DNA of 64,000 bases from CAVUXJ01 sp963814975 (GCA_963814975.1 CAWFFB010000035.1:372001-436000); one strand, 5' to 3'; positions 46,999 through 56,897 are shown, counted from the stretch's first letter. The notes: generated by a model not told the origin, from the letters alone. A program made the numbers and translations.

Positions 46999-49794
46999 CG
47001 CACCCCCACTTGTATCTGCCGTGGATCGCCGGCGAGCGTCGGCTGGCCGAAGGTCGGCAGCGGCGTCGCACCCGTGCCGAACGTATTGTTCACGGCCAGG
47101 ATGTTGAGGCGGTTGAACACATTGAAGGCCTCGAGCATCAGCACGATGCCATGACGATGACTGGGCGCGAAGGCACGTGACAATCGAAGATCCACGGTTG
47201 ATGTCGCCGGCTGCCGCGCGCTGTTCCTGCCGACACCCGCCGGCCGATCGTTGTTGTTCGTGTCGTTGTTGAGATCGCTGCCGGCCACGACGTTGAACGG
47301 CACGCCAGTCGCAAAGACCATCACATAGCCGACCTGAAAGCCGTGCAGCGCCCGGGCTGCCCAGCCGCCCCATCCGCTCGCCTCAGAGCCCCGCCCGCCC
47401 ACCGTCCCGCTCACCACGAGACGCTGCCGCTGATCGTTGTCCGACGGCCCGCGCTCGCTCGCGATGTCGAAGTTGTCCTGCGGTGAGCTGAAGAAGGCAT
47501 TGCCCGACGTGTCTTCCGACTTCGCTAGCGTATAAGAGAGTCGCACGCTGGCTGCCGCATTCCTTCTTGTCGCCAGCGACACCGTGACGCCATTGAACCA
47601 CGAGTCGCCGATCGAGTCGGTACTGGCTGTTGTTCCCAATATTCGGGTCCGGCCGTCCCAGATTCGGAACCCCAAGCGCGTTGGCCTGTGCGGGGGTCAG
47701 CGTCGGCACGTTGACGTTTCGCGACATGATGATCTGATGACCGCGCAAATAGGAGTAACCCAGCGTGGCCGACAGGGCGCCGCCGATGCCTCGCTCGACC
47801 TGCAGGCCGAACTGTTCGGAACGGCCGTTCTGGATGTTTGGATTCATAGTGGTGATGGCAGTCAGGAGGTCCGATGGAAACGACGGCAGGATGTTGGGAA
47901 ACGCCGGGGCGCCTGGTTGATCGAACGACACGACCGCAACTTTGTAGGTGACCCCGTCGCGCTGCAAGGCGTTCGATGTCGCGCGCAGAGGAATGCGATC
48001 GAAATACACGCCCGCGCTGGCGCGGACGACGGTTTGCTGGTCACCAGGGGCCCAGGCGACCCCGACGCGGGGCGACACGTTGTTCGCGTCCAGCTGAATC
48101 GGATCCGGCAGCCACTGCAGATCGTAGCGAAGGCCGGCATTCACAGTCAGCGCGGGACGCGGCCGCCACTCGTCCTGTACGAACAGGCCCAGATTGGGAT
48201 TCGACTGTGGGAGCGAGGGCTCTCCGAAGGCCTGTTGGAACTGCTGCCACCGGCCGAGTTCGAGATTGGTCAGCGAAGTAAACGTATACGATCCGGGCAG
48301 CGCGCCCGGGAACACGATCGTGGCGTGGTTGTAGAGGAAATCGGCGCCGGTCTTCAGGAGGTGCGCGCCACGCTGTCGCGTCAGTGTATTCGCCACCTGA
48401 AGCACCTCGAGGTCGCGTCCTGTTGGTGACGAGGTCGAGGTCCCGAAAGCGGCCACGCCGGACACGGTGACCGCCGGACCCACCGGATCGTTCACCGGCG
48501 CATCGAGCCGGCTTCGCGTCCATTGCGCTCTCGTCTCGTTGAGCACGGTCGAGCCGGACGAAAACCAGCTGGCCGCGGCGGTTTGGTCTCGATCATCGAG
48601 AAGGGTTCCCCGGCTTACCGCATTGAGCCCACCCACGTTCCGCGCATTTTCGCTGATGACGTCGTAGACGCTGTATCGGACCTGCAGACGAGACCCGGTC
48701 GACGACTGACGATCGACGCGGCCGAACAGGTTGGTCGTCTCGAATCCCGTGGGGAAGTCCCCGGTGCTGATTGACGGGCCCGGGTAGCCGGCCGTGTTCA
48801 GGGCGGCGTTGATCGCGTGGGTGCTGGACGGCGCGATCGTAATGAAGCCGGCCTTGTGCTGGTCCGTTCGCTCGACGTTGGCGAACCAGAACGTTCGGTC
48901 CCGGACGATGGGTCCTCCGAACGTGAAACCGTACTGCCTGTGCGAAAGCGGATCCTCCCGGGTGGCCAGGGCATTGCGCGCGTCAAGACTGTCATCTCGA
49001 AAGAACCCATACGCGCGCCCGCGCTTCTGATTGGTTCCGGCCTTGGTCACGACGTTGATGATGCCGGCCGAGGCGCGTCCGAATTCCGCCGTACCGCCCG
49101 AGGTGATCACTTGAAACTCGCGAATGACATCCTCGGCGAAATAGGTGCCCGCGAGATCAGCGGCATCATCGTTCGCCGACAGGCCGTCGACGATGAAGCT
49201 GTTGCCGATGTTGCGCTGCCCGGCGACCGAGATGCCGGTGCCCGGTACCGCCGATGTTTCGGCGAACCTCTCGTTGCTCCGCGTGTTGGTACGCGAGACG
49301 TTCGGCGCCAGCAGGGCCAGGTCGAGGTAATTGCGGCCGTTGAGCGGCAGGGAGTCGATCTCGCCCGGCGTGACGGTCTCTGCGACTTGCGTCCGGCCGG
49401 CCTCCACGAGGGGCGCGGTGGCGCTGACGCTCACAATCTCGGAGCGAGTCGCGGCGGTGAGCTTGATCGGAAGATTGATCGCTTGGCCCACGCCGAGCGT
49501 GAGGTCCATGTTGGTGGTGACGAACCCTGGCACTGCCACAGTGAGGCGGTGCTCGCCGACAGGAATGTAGAGCAACTGATACTGTCCGCGACGATCGGTC
49601 TTCGTTTCGAGGACCTGATTCGTGGCCCCCTGTTTCAATGTGACCGTCGCTCCCTCGACGACGGCGTTGGTTGGATCGTAGACCGTGCCGGTGATCGTCG
49701 CGGAGGCGCCTTGCTGCGCGTTGACCGGAATCGGGACGCCCATTGCCACAGCGATTGAGAGCCTCACTGTGAGTTGACAGAACTTCCGCCGCAT
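46986..49794 (-). CDS. TonB-dependent receptor, Oar-like (frameshifted)
   Basis: An outer-membrane beta-barrel of about 936 residues. Signal peptide, then a carboxypeptidase-regulatory-like Ig domain (GTVYDPTNAVVEGATVTL), a plug domain, and the barrel ending with QIQVGVRWSF, where the last Phe is the BamA sorting signal. The C-terminal 200 residues are in a different frame; the break near 47619 is one extra G before GTAC. The Oar/TonB family is expanded in Acidobacteria and imports glycans or peptides. It begins an operon with a propeller protein, transglutaminase and ABC exporter. A palindromic element lies just upstream (49829-49867). Confidence 0.88.
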
Positions 49795-49828
49795 GAACCG
49801 TACCCCCGTTCGACGCCAGAAAACGGGG

Positions 49829-49867
49829 ACGGGGATATTTTGTTAGGGCGTACCCAAATATCCCCGT
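49829..49867. promoter_or_regulatory. Inverted repeat upstream of the TonB receptor gene
   Basis: Perfect 12-base arms acggggatattt and aaatatccccgt are separated by 15 bases. Outside them the match continues with few mismatches (aacgggg / ccgttccgtt). Centre about 55 bases upstream of the TonB ATG. It may be an operator, a transposition-like palindrome (REP type), or a terminator hairpin for read-through; position relative to the start makes an operator or leader likely. The remaining spacer to 49955 holds no gene. Confidence 0.55.
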
Positions 49868-49955
49868 TCCGTTGTCGTCTGCCTGTAGACCTGCCGGGAG
49901 AGCGCCCTTCCGTTGGGCGCACTCCGACCTCAGGCGCAAGAAGACGGAAGGGACG

Positions 49956-50371
49956 CTAGCTGCGAGGGGGCGGGGATTCCGGGAACTCGACCCGGCTCAG
50001 TGCGCCGCGCGGCGCTGCGGGAACGACCGTCGCAAACTGGTCGGTCGCAGCCACGCTTTGGGCTCGGACGATGCCCACGTCGCCGGCGGCAAGCAAATCA
50101 TCGCGAGATCGGTGGACGCGCAGCTGTTCTGCAGCTTGCACTCCTCACGGCTCTGCTCGGTGTTGCCGTGAGCGTGATGCATGGGACAGGCAGCTTCTGG
50201 CGCTTCGGAGGAACACGTGCAGATCTGCGCCGTCGCAGCGTCGGACAGCGTTTCGGCACTCAAGATGATCGGCGCAGCCGCAAACGCCGCGAGCTGGAAC
50301 AGGACGCAGGCGACAGCCACGCACGACAGATAGTGTCTCGGGCCCTGCATCGATCGCTGCCAGTCTATCAT
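49956..50371 (-). CDS. Exported Cys/His-rich small protein (frameshifted)
   Basis: A secreted protein of about 138 residues. After a signal peptide (YLSCVAVACVLFQLAAFAAA) come CTCSSEAPEAACPMHHAHGN and CKLQNSCAST, a set of Cys and His that could bind a metal or form disulfides. The end of the protein lies in a second frame after about 50095 (LAAGDVGIVRAQSVAATDQ to VEFPESPPPRS). One base is missing or two extra. I recognise the CPMHH pattern from other acidobacterial proteins but no function. The ATG at 50371 is the most likely start. Confidence 0.6.
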
Positions 50372-50397
50372 GGGGAGCTCAACGCGGTTCGACCGTG

Positions 50398-50946
50398 ATC
50401 CTGCCGACGAATCGCGCGTCGCTCTCGCGAAGATGCATCGTGAAGCCCACAGCCGACAATCCGACTGAGCGACCTCAGTGTTTCGGGTGAGGAGCCGAAC
50501 GAAAACAGGCTGAACATCGATCAACCCCGGCTGAACTGGTACTCCGCCCTTTTCCGGCTGCGCCGCGGCGGCCCGTGGGCCGCGCAGGTCTCGGCCGCGC
50601 ATCTGGGCGGCGACGCGACGGTGTATCGCCTTTCGGAGGATCTGCTTCTTCCCTGCGGGTCGCCTCATTCGCTCCATCTGTTCCTGCGCTGGACGATCGG
50701 GGGGAAGCGCGGTCGCGCACACCCATTAGCCACGGTCGATTCTGTCCGCAGCGCGCCGTGAACGGCCGATTTGGCCTTGACACGCCTCGTGACGCGCCAT
50801 GACACTCACATGAAGGTGGCTGTCTCGGCCGCCACGGATTCCGGAACGGGCGAGACGCTCCGCGCGACACACAAGATGCCGACCACTGGTCTCGTGTCCC
50901 GCCTTCGAGTTGTTGTCCACGTTCGCTCGACTGGTCACGATCCTGT
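50398..50946. other. Gene-poor spacer
   Basis: I see no confident gene here. On the plus strand a start-less open frame (about 50445-50761) encodes LNWYSALFRLRRGGPWAAQ and DATVYRLSEDLLLP, which reads like protein but has no ATG, GTG or TTG start. On the minus strand TMHLRESDARFVGRITVEPR ends at about 50397 after a stop; it may be the remnant of a gene disrupted by an error. A TTGACA sequence at 50777-50782 with no good -10 lies 160 bases before the next gene. Confidence 0.4.
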
Positions 50947-52185
50947 ATGTCGCTCGTCACCCTTTCGGAACTTCTCGGCGCCGCGGTCCGCGACCCCAGC
51001 GGTGCGGTGCGGGGCCGCGTCCGGGAAATCGCCGTCGCCCCCCAGGATCATCCGACCCGCGTCGCGTTCCTGATCGTCAAGACATCCACCGGCGAGCGGA
51101 CACTCTCCGCCGCCGCGCTGAAGTCCTGTGGCGCAACCGTCCGGACGGCGCAGGAGTCGTCGGAGTGGGGAGCGTACGTCGCGTCCGACGGCGTGCTGCT
51201 GCTCAAGCGCGACCTCCTCGACCAGCAGATCATCGACGTGCACGGCCGCAAGGTCGTGCGGGTCAACGACGTCGAGCTCGATTCGACACCGCTCAACAGT
51301 CATGTCACGCTCACCATCGTCTCCGTGGACGTCGGCGCGAGAGGCGCCATCCGCCGCCTTGCGAAAGGCGTCATCCCTTCGTTCACCCTGCGCGCTCTAC
51401 TGGACAAGATCCCGCCTCGGGTCATCCCCTGGCAGTACGTCGATCTCCTCGAGACGGATCCGGCCCGGCGCGTCAAGCTGAAGATCGCGTACGAAGGGCT
51501 GTCCAAGCTCCACCCCGCCGATATCGCCGACATCGTCGAGGATCTGCCCCACGCCGAACGCGAGGCCGTGTTCGAGACGATCGACGAGGAGGTCGCGGCC
51601 GAGGCGCTGGAGGAAATCGACCCGCATATTCAGGTGTCGATCGTCGAATCGCTCGACAGCAACCGGGCCGCCGACATCGTCGAAGAGATGGATCCCGACG
51701 CGGCCGCCGACCTGCTCGGCGACCTGTCGGAGGCCCGTTCGGGCGCGATTCTCAAGGAGATGCAGCCCGAGGAGCGGCTGGAGGTCAGCCAGCTCCTCGA
51801 GTTCGGTGAGCACACCGCGGCTGGGCGGATGACGACCGAATTCATCGCGCTCTCGGAAACCGCTGTCGTCGACGACGCGATTGAAGCGCTCAAGACGTTC
51901 GAGGGCTCTCGCGAGGCACTCGCCACGATCTACCTGACCGGCCCCTCGAACCGCCTGGTCGGGGCCGTGCCGCTGGTTCGGATTGCGACCTCCTCGCCGG
52001 CCGCCCAGCTCTCGGGCCTGAGCGAGCCGTACCTCGCCTGCGCACCCGACACGCCGGAGGACGACGTCGCGGCGCTCTTCGACAAGTACAACCTGATCAC
52101 GCTGGCCGTCGCCGACGAGCACGGGCGGATCGCGGGCATCATCACGGCCGACGATGTGATCACGATGCTCAGGCATCGCCACTGA
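50947..52185 (+). CDS. MgtE-N/CBS domain protein without transporter domain
   Basis: A 412-residue soluble protein: a PRC-barrel-like region (about 1-140, with LLDQQIIDVHGRKVVRVNDVEL), an MgtE N-domain of superhelical alpha repeats (HPADIADIVEDLPHAEREAVFETIDEEVAAEALEEID), and a pair of CBS domains (TEFIALSETAVVDDAIEAL and ADDVITMLRHRH). The MgtE transmembrane domain is absent. In MgtE the N-domain and CBS pair sense cytosolic magnesium and gate the channel; here it probably regulates the NRAMP-like transporter encoded 7 bases downstream. This pairing occurs in other bacteria. Confidence 0.85.
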   Translation: MSLVTLSELLGAAVRDPSGAVRGRVREIAVAPQDHPTRVAFLIVKTSTGERTLSAAALKSCGATVRTAQESSEWGAYVASDGVLLLKRDLLDQQIIDVHGRKVVRVNDVELDSTPLNSHVTLTIVSVDVGARGAIRRLAKGVIPSFTLRALLDKIPPRVIPWQYVDLLETDPARRVKLKIAYEGLSKLHPADIADIVEDLPHAEREAVFETIDEEVAAEALEEIDPHIQVSIVESLDSNRAADIVEEMDPDAAADLLGDLSEARSGAILKEMQPEERLEVSQLLEFGEHTAAGRMTTEFIALSETAVVDDAIEALKTFEGSREALATIYLTGPSNRLVGAVPLVRIATSSPAAQLSGLSEPYLACAPDTPEDDVAALFDKYNLITLAVADEHGRIAGIITADDVITMLRHRH

Positions 52186-52192
52186 GCCTGCC

Positions 52193-53446
52193 ATGTTGGT
52201 CTTCCGGAAGGGTTTCAAGAGCCGTTTGCTGCTGTTCCTTGCCGTGGTCGGTCCCGGATTCATCACGGCCAGCGTCGACAACGACGCCGGGGGCATCTGG
52301 ACCTATTCGGTCGCGGGGGCGCGGTTCGGCTACTCGCTGCTGTGGGCGATGATTCCGACCACCGTTGCGCTGGTCGTCGTTCAGGAGATGGCGGCGCGGA
52401 TGGGGGCGATCACCGGCAAGGGCTTGAGCGATCTCATTCGCGAGGAGTTCGGCTTCAGGGTCACCTTCTTCCTGATGATCGCGCTGATCGTGACGAACTT
52501 CGGGAACGTGATGGCGGAGTTCGCCGGCGTGGCGAGCAGCCTCGAGCTGTTCGGGATCTCTCGCTACATCGTCGTTCCGCTCGCGGCTGCCGTCGTCTGG
52601 CTGCTGGTCGTCCAGGGCACCTACAGCAGCGTCGAGAAGGTCTTTCTGGCCGCGTCGGGTTTCTACGTCTGCTACATCGTGGCCGGCCTGCTGGCGCATC
52701 CCGACTGGAAGGCGGCCGCCGTCGCGACGGTCAGGCGGCCCGAAGGCTCGGACATCGAGAACTACGGCTATCTGTACGTGTACACCCTGATCGGGCTGGT
52801 CGGGACCACCATCGCGCCGTGGATGCAGTTCTACCTGCAGGCGTCGATCGTCGAGAAGGGCATTACGGTGCGTCAGTATCGCGCGTCCCGCTCGATGTGA
52901 TCGTCGGCTGCCTGTTCGCCGCCGTCGTCGCCTGGTTCATCATCGTGGCATGCGCGGCGACGCTGCATTCGATCGGGCAGACCGAGATCCAGAATGCCGC
53001 CGACGCGGCGCAGGCGCTGCGGCCGCTGGCCGGTGAGTACGCGTACCTCCTGTTCGCCGCCGGGTTGTTCAACGCCTCGCTTTTCGCCGCATCGATCCTG
53101 CCGATTTCCACCGCGTACGCCGTCTGCGAAGGCCTTGGCTTCGAGTCCGGCCTCGACAAGAAGTTCCACGAGGCGCCGGCGTTCTACTGGCTGTATACGC
53201 TGCTGATCGCCGCCGGCGCGGGGGTGCTCCTGGTGCCGAACGTCCCGCTCGCCCAGATCATGTTGCTGTCGCAGGTGGTCAACGGCGTCGTGCTGCCGTT
53301 CGTCCTGGTCTTCATGTTGCTGCTGACCAACGATCCGGAGTTGATGGGCGAGCACGTCAATTCACGGACGTTCAACGTGATCGCCTGGCTGACCGTCGGC
53401 GGTGATGATCGGCCTGACGATCGCGATGCTGCTGATGCGCGGCTGA
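52193..53446 (+). CDS. NRAMP-family divalent metal transporter (frameshifted)
   Basis: About 418 residues after two corrections; an 11-TM protein. The helix-1 motif that is DPGN in Mn/Fe transporters reads SVDNDAGG here, and the helix-6 MPH-type motif reads TTIAPWMQFYLQA, so the known Mn-binding Asp/Met residues are changed. This is what is seen in NRAMP-related magnesium transporters and fits the MgtE-like neighbour. Breaks are at about 52875 (one base missing) and 53403 (one extra). The C-terminus is AMLLMRG. Cation identity is inference. Confidence 0.82.
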
Positions 53447-53571
53447 CGGTCGGACGCACGCCTCGCCCGGCCCCGCGGCACGCCCAAGCCATTCCCATCT
53501 GTCGGCGGTTACGCAGTTCCGAACGTCGGCCGGACCTGCCAGGATCGACGGCGCCAGCGTCGCCGACCATA

Positions 53572-53601
53572 TTGTATTGGTACCAATATATCGGCTACAC
53601 T
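53572..53601 (+). promoter_or_regulatory. Promoter with 14-base palindromic operator of the MarR gene
   Basis: TTGTAT (53572-53577) and TACACT (53596-53601) are spaced by 18 bases as -35 and -10. Inside the spacer and overlapping the -35 is a perfect palindrome TATTGGTACCAATA (53575-53588). This is the standard place for a MarR autorepressor, and the gene just downstream encodes a MarR protein. Confidence 0.65.
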
Positions 53602-53672
53602 GCATTTATATGGGCACCCATGTATCACGCCGCGCCCGCCCGGCGTCGAGGCGGCCTGGTGCGGCCGGGACG

Positions 53673-54137
53673 ATGTCTTCGGAGACGCAGCTGGTGCTCG
53701 ACGGGTTCCGTTCGATCGTCCAGGCGTTGCGCGAATCTTCGCGGCATACGGAGCAGACGGTCGGACTGACCGCGTCGCAGCTGTTCGTGCTGCAGAAGCT
53801 CGCCGACACCGACGTGGCGTCGGTGAACGAGCTTGCCGCTCGAACCTATACCCATCAGAGCTCGGTATCGACGGTGGTGGTCAAACTGGTCCGGCGAGGC
53901 ATGGTCGCGCGCAAGGCCGACGTCAACGATCGCCGCCGGGTGGTGCTGTCGCTGACGCCGGCCGGCCGCAAGGCCCTGGCGTCCGCGCCCCACGCGCCGC
54001 AACAGGGGCTCGTGGCCGCCGTCCGCCGCCTCTCACCCTCCACGCGGCGCACTCTGGGGCGGGCGTTGACCGATATCGCGCAGGCGATGGCCGGCTCGCG
54101 CAGAGCCCACATGCTGCTGGAAGAACCCCGCAAATGA
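53673..54137 (+). CDS. MarR-family transcriptional regulator
   Basis: A 154-residue winged-helix regulator. Helix-turn-helix TASQLFVLQKLADTDVASVNELAARTYTHQSSVSTVVVKLVRRGMV (given here as its parts: VNELAARTYTHQSSVS and LVRRGMVARKADVNDRRR) and the wing DVNDRRRVVLSLTPAGRK are clear. It is expected to repress its own promoter and the coupled gene. I chose the ATG at 53673; an ATG at 53610 would give an Arg-rich extension but lies only some 10 bases from the predicted transcription start. The gene overlaps the following outer-membrane gene (ATGA). Confidence 0.88.
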   Translation: MSSETQLVLDGFRSIVQALRESSRHTEQTVGLTASQLFVLQKLADTDVASVNELAARTYTHQSSVSTVVVKLVRRGMVARKADVNDRRRVVLSLTPAGRKALASAPHAPQQGLVAAVRRLSPSTRRTLGRALTDIAQAMAGSRRAHMLLEEPRK

Positions 54138-55267
54138 AGGATTCCGTCGCTCCGAGGCGGTTCCCCGGTCGGGGGAGCCAGCGCCGGCTTCAGATGGACG
54201 AGGCACGGAGATTGAGTCGCTGCTTCGTGCTCTTCGCCCTGGTACTGTCAATCGCGCCTGTCCGGGCGCAGGGCGAGCCGGATGCCGCGCCGCGTCCCGA
54301 GCCGCGGCTGCGCCGCTGGCTGGATATCCAGAACTTCAGCGTCGACACGCGGTACCGGTTCACCGCAGACAACCAGGACGTGCGGTCGGCGAATCAGCTT
54401 CAATACAGGGAATCCTTCAAGGCGCGCTTCAACCTCGATCGGGACAAGCGTTACACGATCAGCATGGGGTACTTCACCGGCAGCAGCTTCGCCAGCTCGT
54501 GGGACAACTGGGGTGTCGGCAACAGCACCGCGTTCGATGGCACGCAGAACTATCTCAAGCAGCTCTACGCCTCGGCGACGCCTGTCCGCGGGCTGGATCT
54601 GCAGTACGGCGGTCTCTTCCTGGCCAGGGGCGAAAGCGATGAGCTGGTCTCCTACGACAATGACGGGTACCTGGTCGGGGGCCGGATCAGCGTGCGGCGA
54701 CCGGAGGAACTGTTCGTCGACGAGATCACCGTGACGCGGGGCGCAATCGGCCTTCATGATGCGCCGAGCGTGATGCGGCGGTGGGGTCTCTTGAACGACA
54801 TGAACTACACGCAGGTCCTCGGCGTCAAGCGCCTCAGCCGGATGGTCGCCGGTTCGATGGAATACAACCGGCAGATCGGCTCGAATATCCTGCGCGGCGC
54901 CGTGACGGTGCGATTCGACAAGCCAGCGCCGATCAGCATTGTTCGTTACGAGCAATACCGGCGGATCAGTCCAAGTCCCGCCGCCGGCTTCGGTCTCTGG
55001 GCCGAGGGATCGGTCTCGGAACACGTTCACGTCCAGGGTGGCTACGTCTCGATCGATCAGTACTACGGCGGGTGGAACGCGGATCGCGTGCAGAGCGGCC
55101 GTCGCTTCTTCCTGAACACGACGCTGCCGATTTACGGCTCGTTGTCAGCGTCGATCTACGTCACGCACGCGCTGAGCGCGCCGTACCTTGTCTCCATCGG
55201 CCGCCGCTTCGACGCCGTGATCTCGTACGACCTGCTCAGCGAGCTGCGTCGGACCGGGATCTTCTAG
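54134..55267 (+). CDS. Outer-membrane beta-barrel protein
   Basis: A 377-residue exported barrel-like protein. A signal peptide (CFVLFALVLSIAPVRAQ) lies at about residues 30-46 of the coupled start (54134) and near the N-terminus if the ATG at 54194 is used. The mature part alternates polar and hydrophobic residues (IQNFSVDTRYRFTADNQDV, GLDLQYGGLFLARGESDE, VHVQGGYVSIDQYYGG) and ends with SYDLLSELRRTGIF, a C-terminal Phe typical of OM proteins. Family unknown; a porin-like channel controlled by the MarR protein is likely. Confidence 0.72.
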   Translation: MKDSVAPRRFPGRGSQRRLQMDEARRLSRCFVLFALVLSIAPVRAQGEPDAAPRPEPRLRRWLDIQNFSVDTRYRFTADNQDVRSANQLQYRESFKARFNLDRDKRYTISMGYFTGSSFASSWDNWGVGNSTAFDGTQNYLKQLYASATPVRGLDLQYGGLFLARGESDELVSYDNDGYLVGGRISVRRPEELFVDEITVTRGAIGLHDAPSVMRRWGLLNDMNYTQVLGVKRLSRMVAGSMEYNRQIGSNILRGAVTVRFDKPAPISIVRYEQYRRISPSPAAGFGLWAEGSVSEHVHVQGGYVSIDQYYGGWNADRVQSGRRFFLNTTLPIYGSLSASIYVTHALSAPYLVSIGRRFDAVISYDLLSELRRTGIF

Positions 55268-55362
55268 GCGCGAACCCCGGCCGCGCCTGCCATCAGCCAC
55301 CAAGACACGAACACCGCAACGACCGCCACGAAAACGCGAAACCCCCGAGCTGTCGCAATACA

Positions 55363-55477
55363 GTAGTGTCCGCCTTCCAGCCTCCGCCGAAGACTCCGGC
55401 GAGGCCCGCCGAAGCGCGCTTCGCCGCGCGACGGCGGCAGGCGGACGATGAGCAGGTCCGGCCAAGCCGGACACTAC
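55363..55477. mobile_element. Putative non-autonomous palindromic element (MITE/REP-like)
   Basis: A 115-base unit with terminal inverted repeats gtagtgtccg and cggacactac and an internal palindromic GC-rich core (cgccgaag/cttcgccg). It lies in the spacer between the outer-membrane gene and the cupredoxin gene, next to degenerate CACGAA repeats (55300-55345). The TIR layout suggests a mobilised palindromic element rather than a terminator. No transposase is nearby, and I did not see a second complete copy in the window. Confidence 0.5.
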
Positions 55478-55537
55478 GGATTGCGGGCACTGAGAATGGC
55501 TGCAGGTGAGCGTTGCATGTTCCCGTTGCATGGCTTT

Positions 55538-55955
55538 TTACTGGATGGTTATCGTGCCCTGCAGCGAGGAGTCGGAGCTGCGATTATGGTCGTGGTATCC
55601 GCATGTCCGCGGTGTGTTCAAATTCGCGGTCATCTTGCTCTGGCCCGGACTGAGGAAGCCGACGGTGTTGATGTCCGGACAGTCGGTATGGACCGGATGC
55701 GGGTTGCTGGCCATTTCGTGCGAGACCGTGTCGTTGTTGACGAAGGTCACCTGCGTGCCGCGAGGGACGGTGAGCGCCTTCGGGCTGACGCCGCTCGCCG
55801 TGATGGTGATCGTCGTTCCGCCCCCTCCCCCCCCCACTAATCGTCGTGGTCGTCGTCGTCGGCGGCGATGGCGCTGCGTCGTTACCGCCGCACGCCGAGG
55901 CCAGCGCGATCGTGGCGGCGGCGAGACATGCTCGTGCGAGTCGATTTCCAGTCAT
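55538..55955 (-). CDS. Cupredoxin lipoprotein (frameshifted at a poly-G tract)
   Basis: A lipoprotein of about 139 residues: signal (LARACLAAATIALASACGG) with acylated Cys, then a Thr-rich linker, a Gly-rich tract, and a cupredoxin fold (TITASGVSPKALTVPRGTQV, DTVSHEMASNP, PRTCGYHDHN, LQGTITIQ). Copper ligands are His in VSHEM and the Cys and His in CGYHDH; the Met is unclear. The two halves are in different frames, separated at a run of nine Gs where eight would restore the frame. It is last of three genes behind the sigma-54 promoter. GGGGAG precedes the ATG. Confidence 0.8.
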
Positions 55956-56074
55956 CAATTGATCTCCCCGTGTCACTACTCGAATCCTGCCGACCGAAGC
56001 CCGGTTCGCTCGACTCAGAACGTGTGGTCTTCCTGCCATGCCCCGGGTCCGCCGCTCGCTGGTGCGTCCCGGCG

Positions 56075-56897
56075 CTAATAGAACTTGCGTGAGATGTTGA
56101 ACCCCATATACCAGTCCTCGCTGCGAAACCCGCCACGGGCGATGTTGGCCATGGTCGTGCCAAAAGAGTCCGAAAAGTTCAACTGGAAGACGTGGCCGCC
56201 GGCGCGCTTCTCGATGGCGAAACTGCCGTGGTGGACCCCCGGGCTGTATCCCGACGCCCGCGGCGCAAATTCCCCGACGACGTAGACCGTCGGGCGAATC
56301 GCGGACGCGTGCGCCGAGGCCGACCATGAAGGTGTCGTTGTGGTCGACGACTTCGGACGGCAGCGGGTTCGTGTTGTTGACCCAGATCGGTTCGACGTAC
56401 ACGGCGAGGGTGTCGCCAAACGTGCGGGAGACGATCGCGCCCACGCTCGGCGAATAGCTGTCCTTGAAATTATTCGTGCCGTCGATGGTCATCACGGCGG
56501 TCAGATCGAAAGGGCGCCCGGCCGTCTGCCGGAGCACGCCGTACTCGCCGAAAAACGCGATCGTCTTGTCGCTCGTGCGGTGGATGCCGATCTGGCCGTT
56601 TCGCACGATGCCGAACCGGTACTCGAGTCCAATCAGCGCTCCGGAGTCGATGCCGAACAGATCCCCGGCCAGATCGCCGAAATCCCCCTGGCCGAGCGGG
56701 CGTGTGAACCGGTGTGTCACCCGGAACGCGCTCTTGAACCTTGCCAGCCGCAACGAGGTCGGCAGACCGACGAGTGTGAAGTCTGGTTCCGCCAGCTTGA
56801 GCACGGCGTCGTCCTCATCCTGTTGCGCGAACGCGGCAGGTGCCACGGTCAAGGTGAGAACGAGCGCCGCCAGCAGTCGAGTCGATGAACGGTTCAC
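56075..56897 (-). CDS. DUF5777-family beta-barrel protein (frameshifted)
   Basis: A predicted outer-membrane barrel of about 274 residues after correction. Signal peptide (LLAALVLTLTVAPAAFAQ), then strands such as FKSAFRVTHRFTRPLGQGDF, ALIGLEYRFGIVRNGQIGIHR, KTIAFFGEYGVLRQ, and the end WYMGFNISRKFY. The frame changes near 56310 (one extra G), after which IRPTVYVVGEFAPRASGY continues to 56075. DUF5777 proteins are often coded beside haem and copper proteins, as here. Start is GTG at 56897, next to the cytochrome-like gene. Confidence 0.78.

Noticed and set aside
45694..47373. Longer BNR protein starting at 47373
   Set aside because: The added N-terminus overlaps the TonB receptor in another frame and lacks a signal peptide; the ATG at 46998 is followed by a normal one.
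50777..50805. Sigma-70 promoter for the MgtE-like gene
   Set aside because: A perfect TTGACA is present, but no acceptable -10 lies 16-18 bases downstream.
50475..50960. Minus-strand open frame upstream of the Cys/His-rich gene
   Set aside because: No plausible protein pattern, rich in Arg/Ser/Gly as shadows are, no ribosome-binding site.
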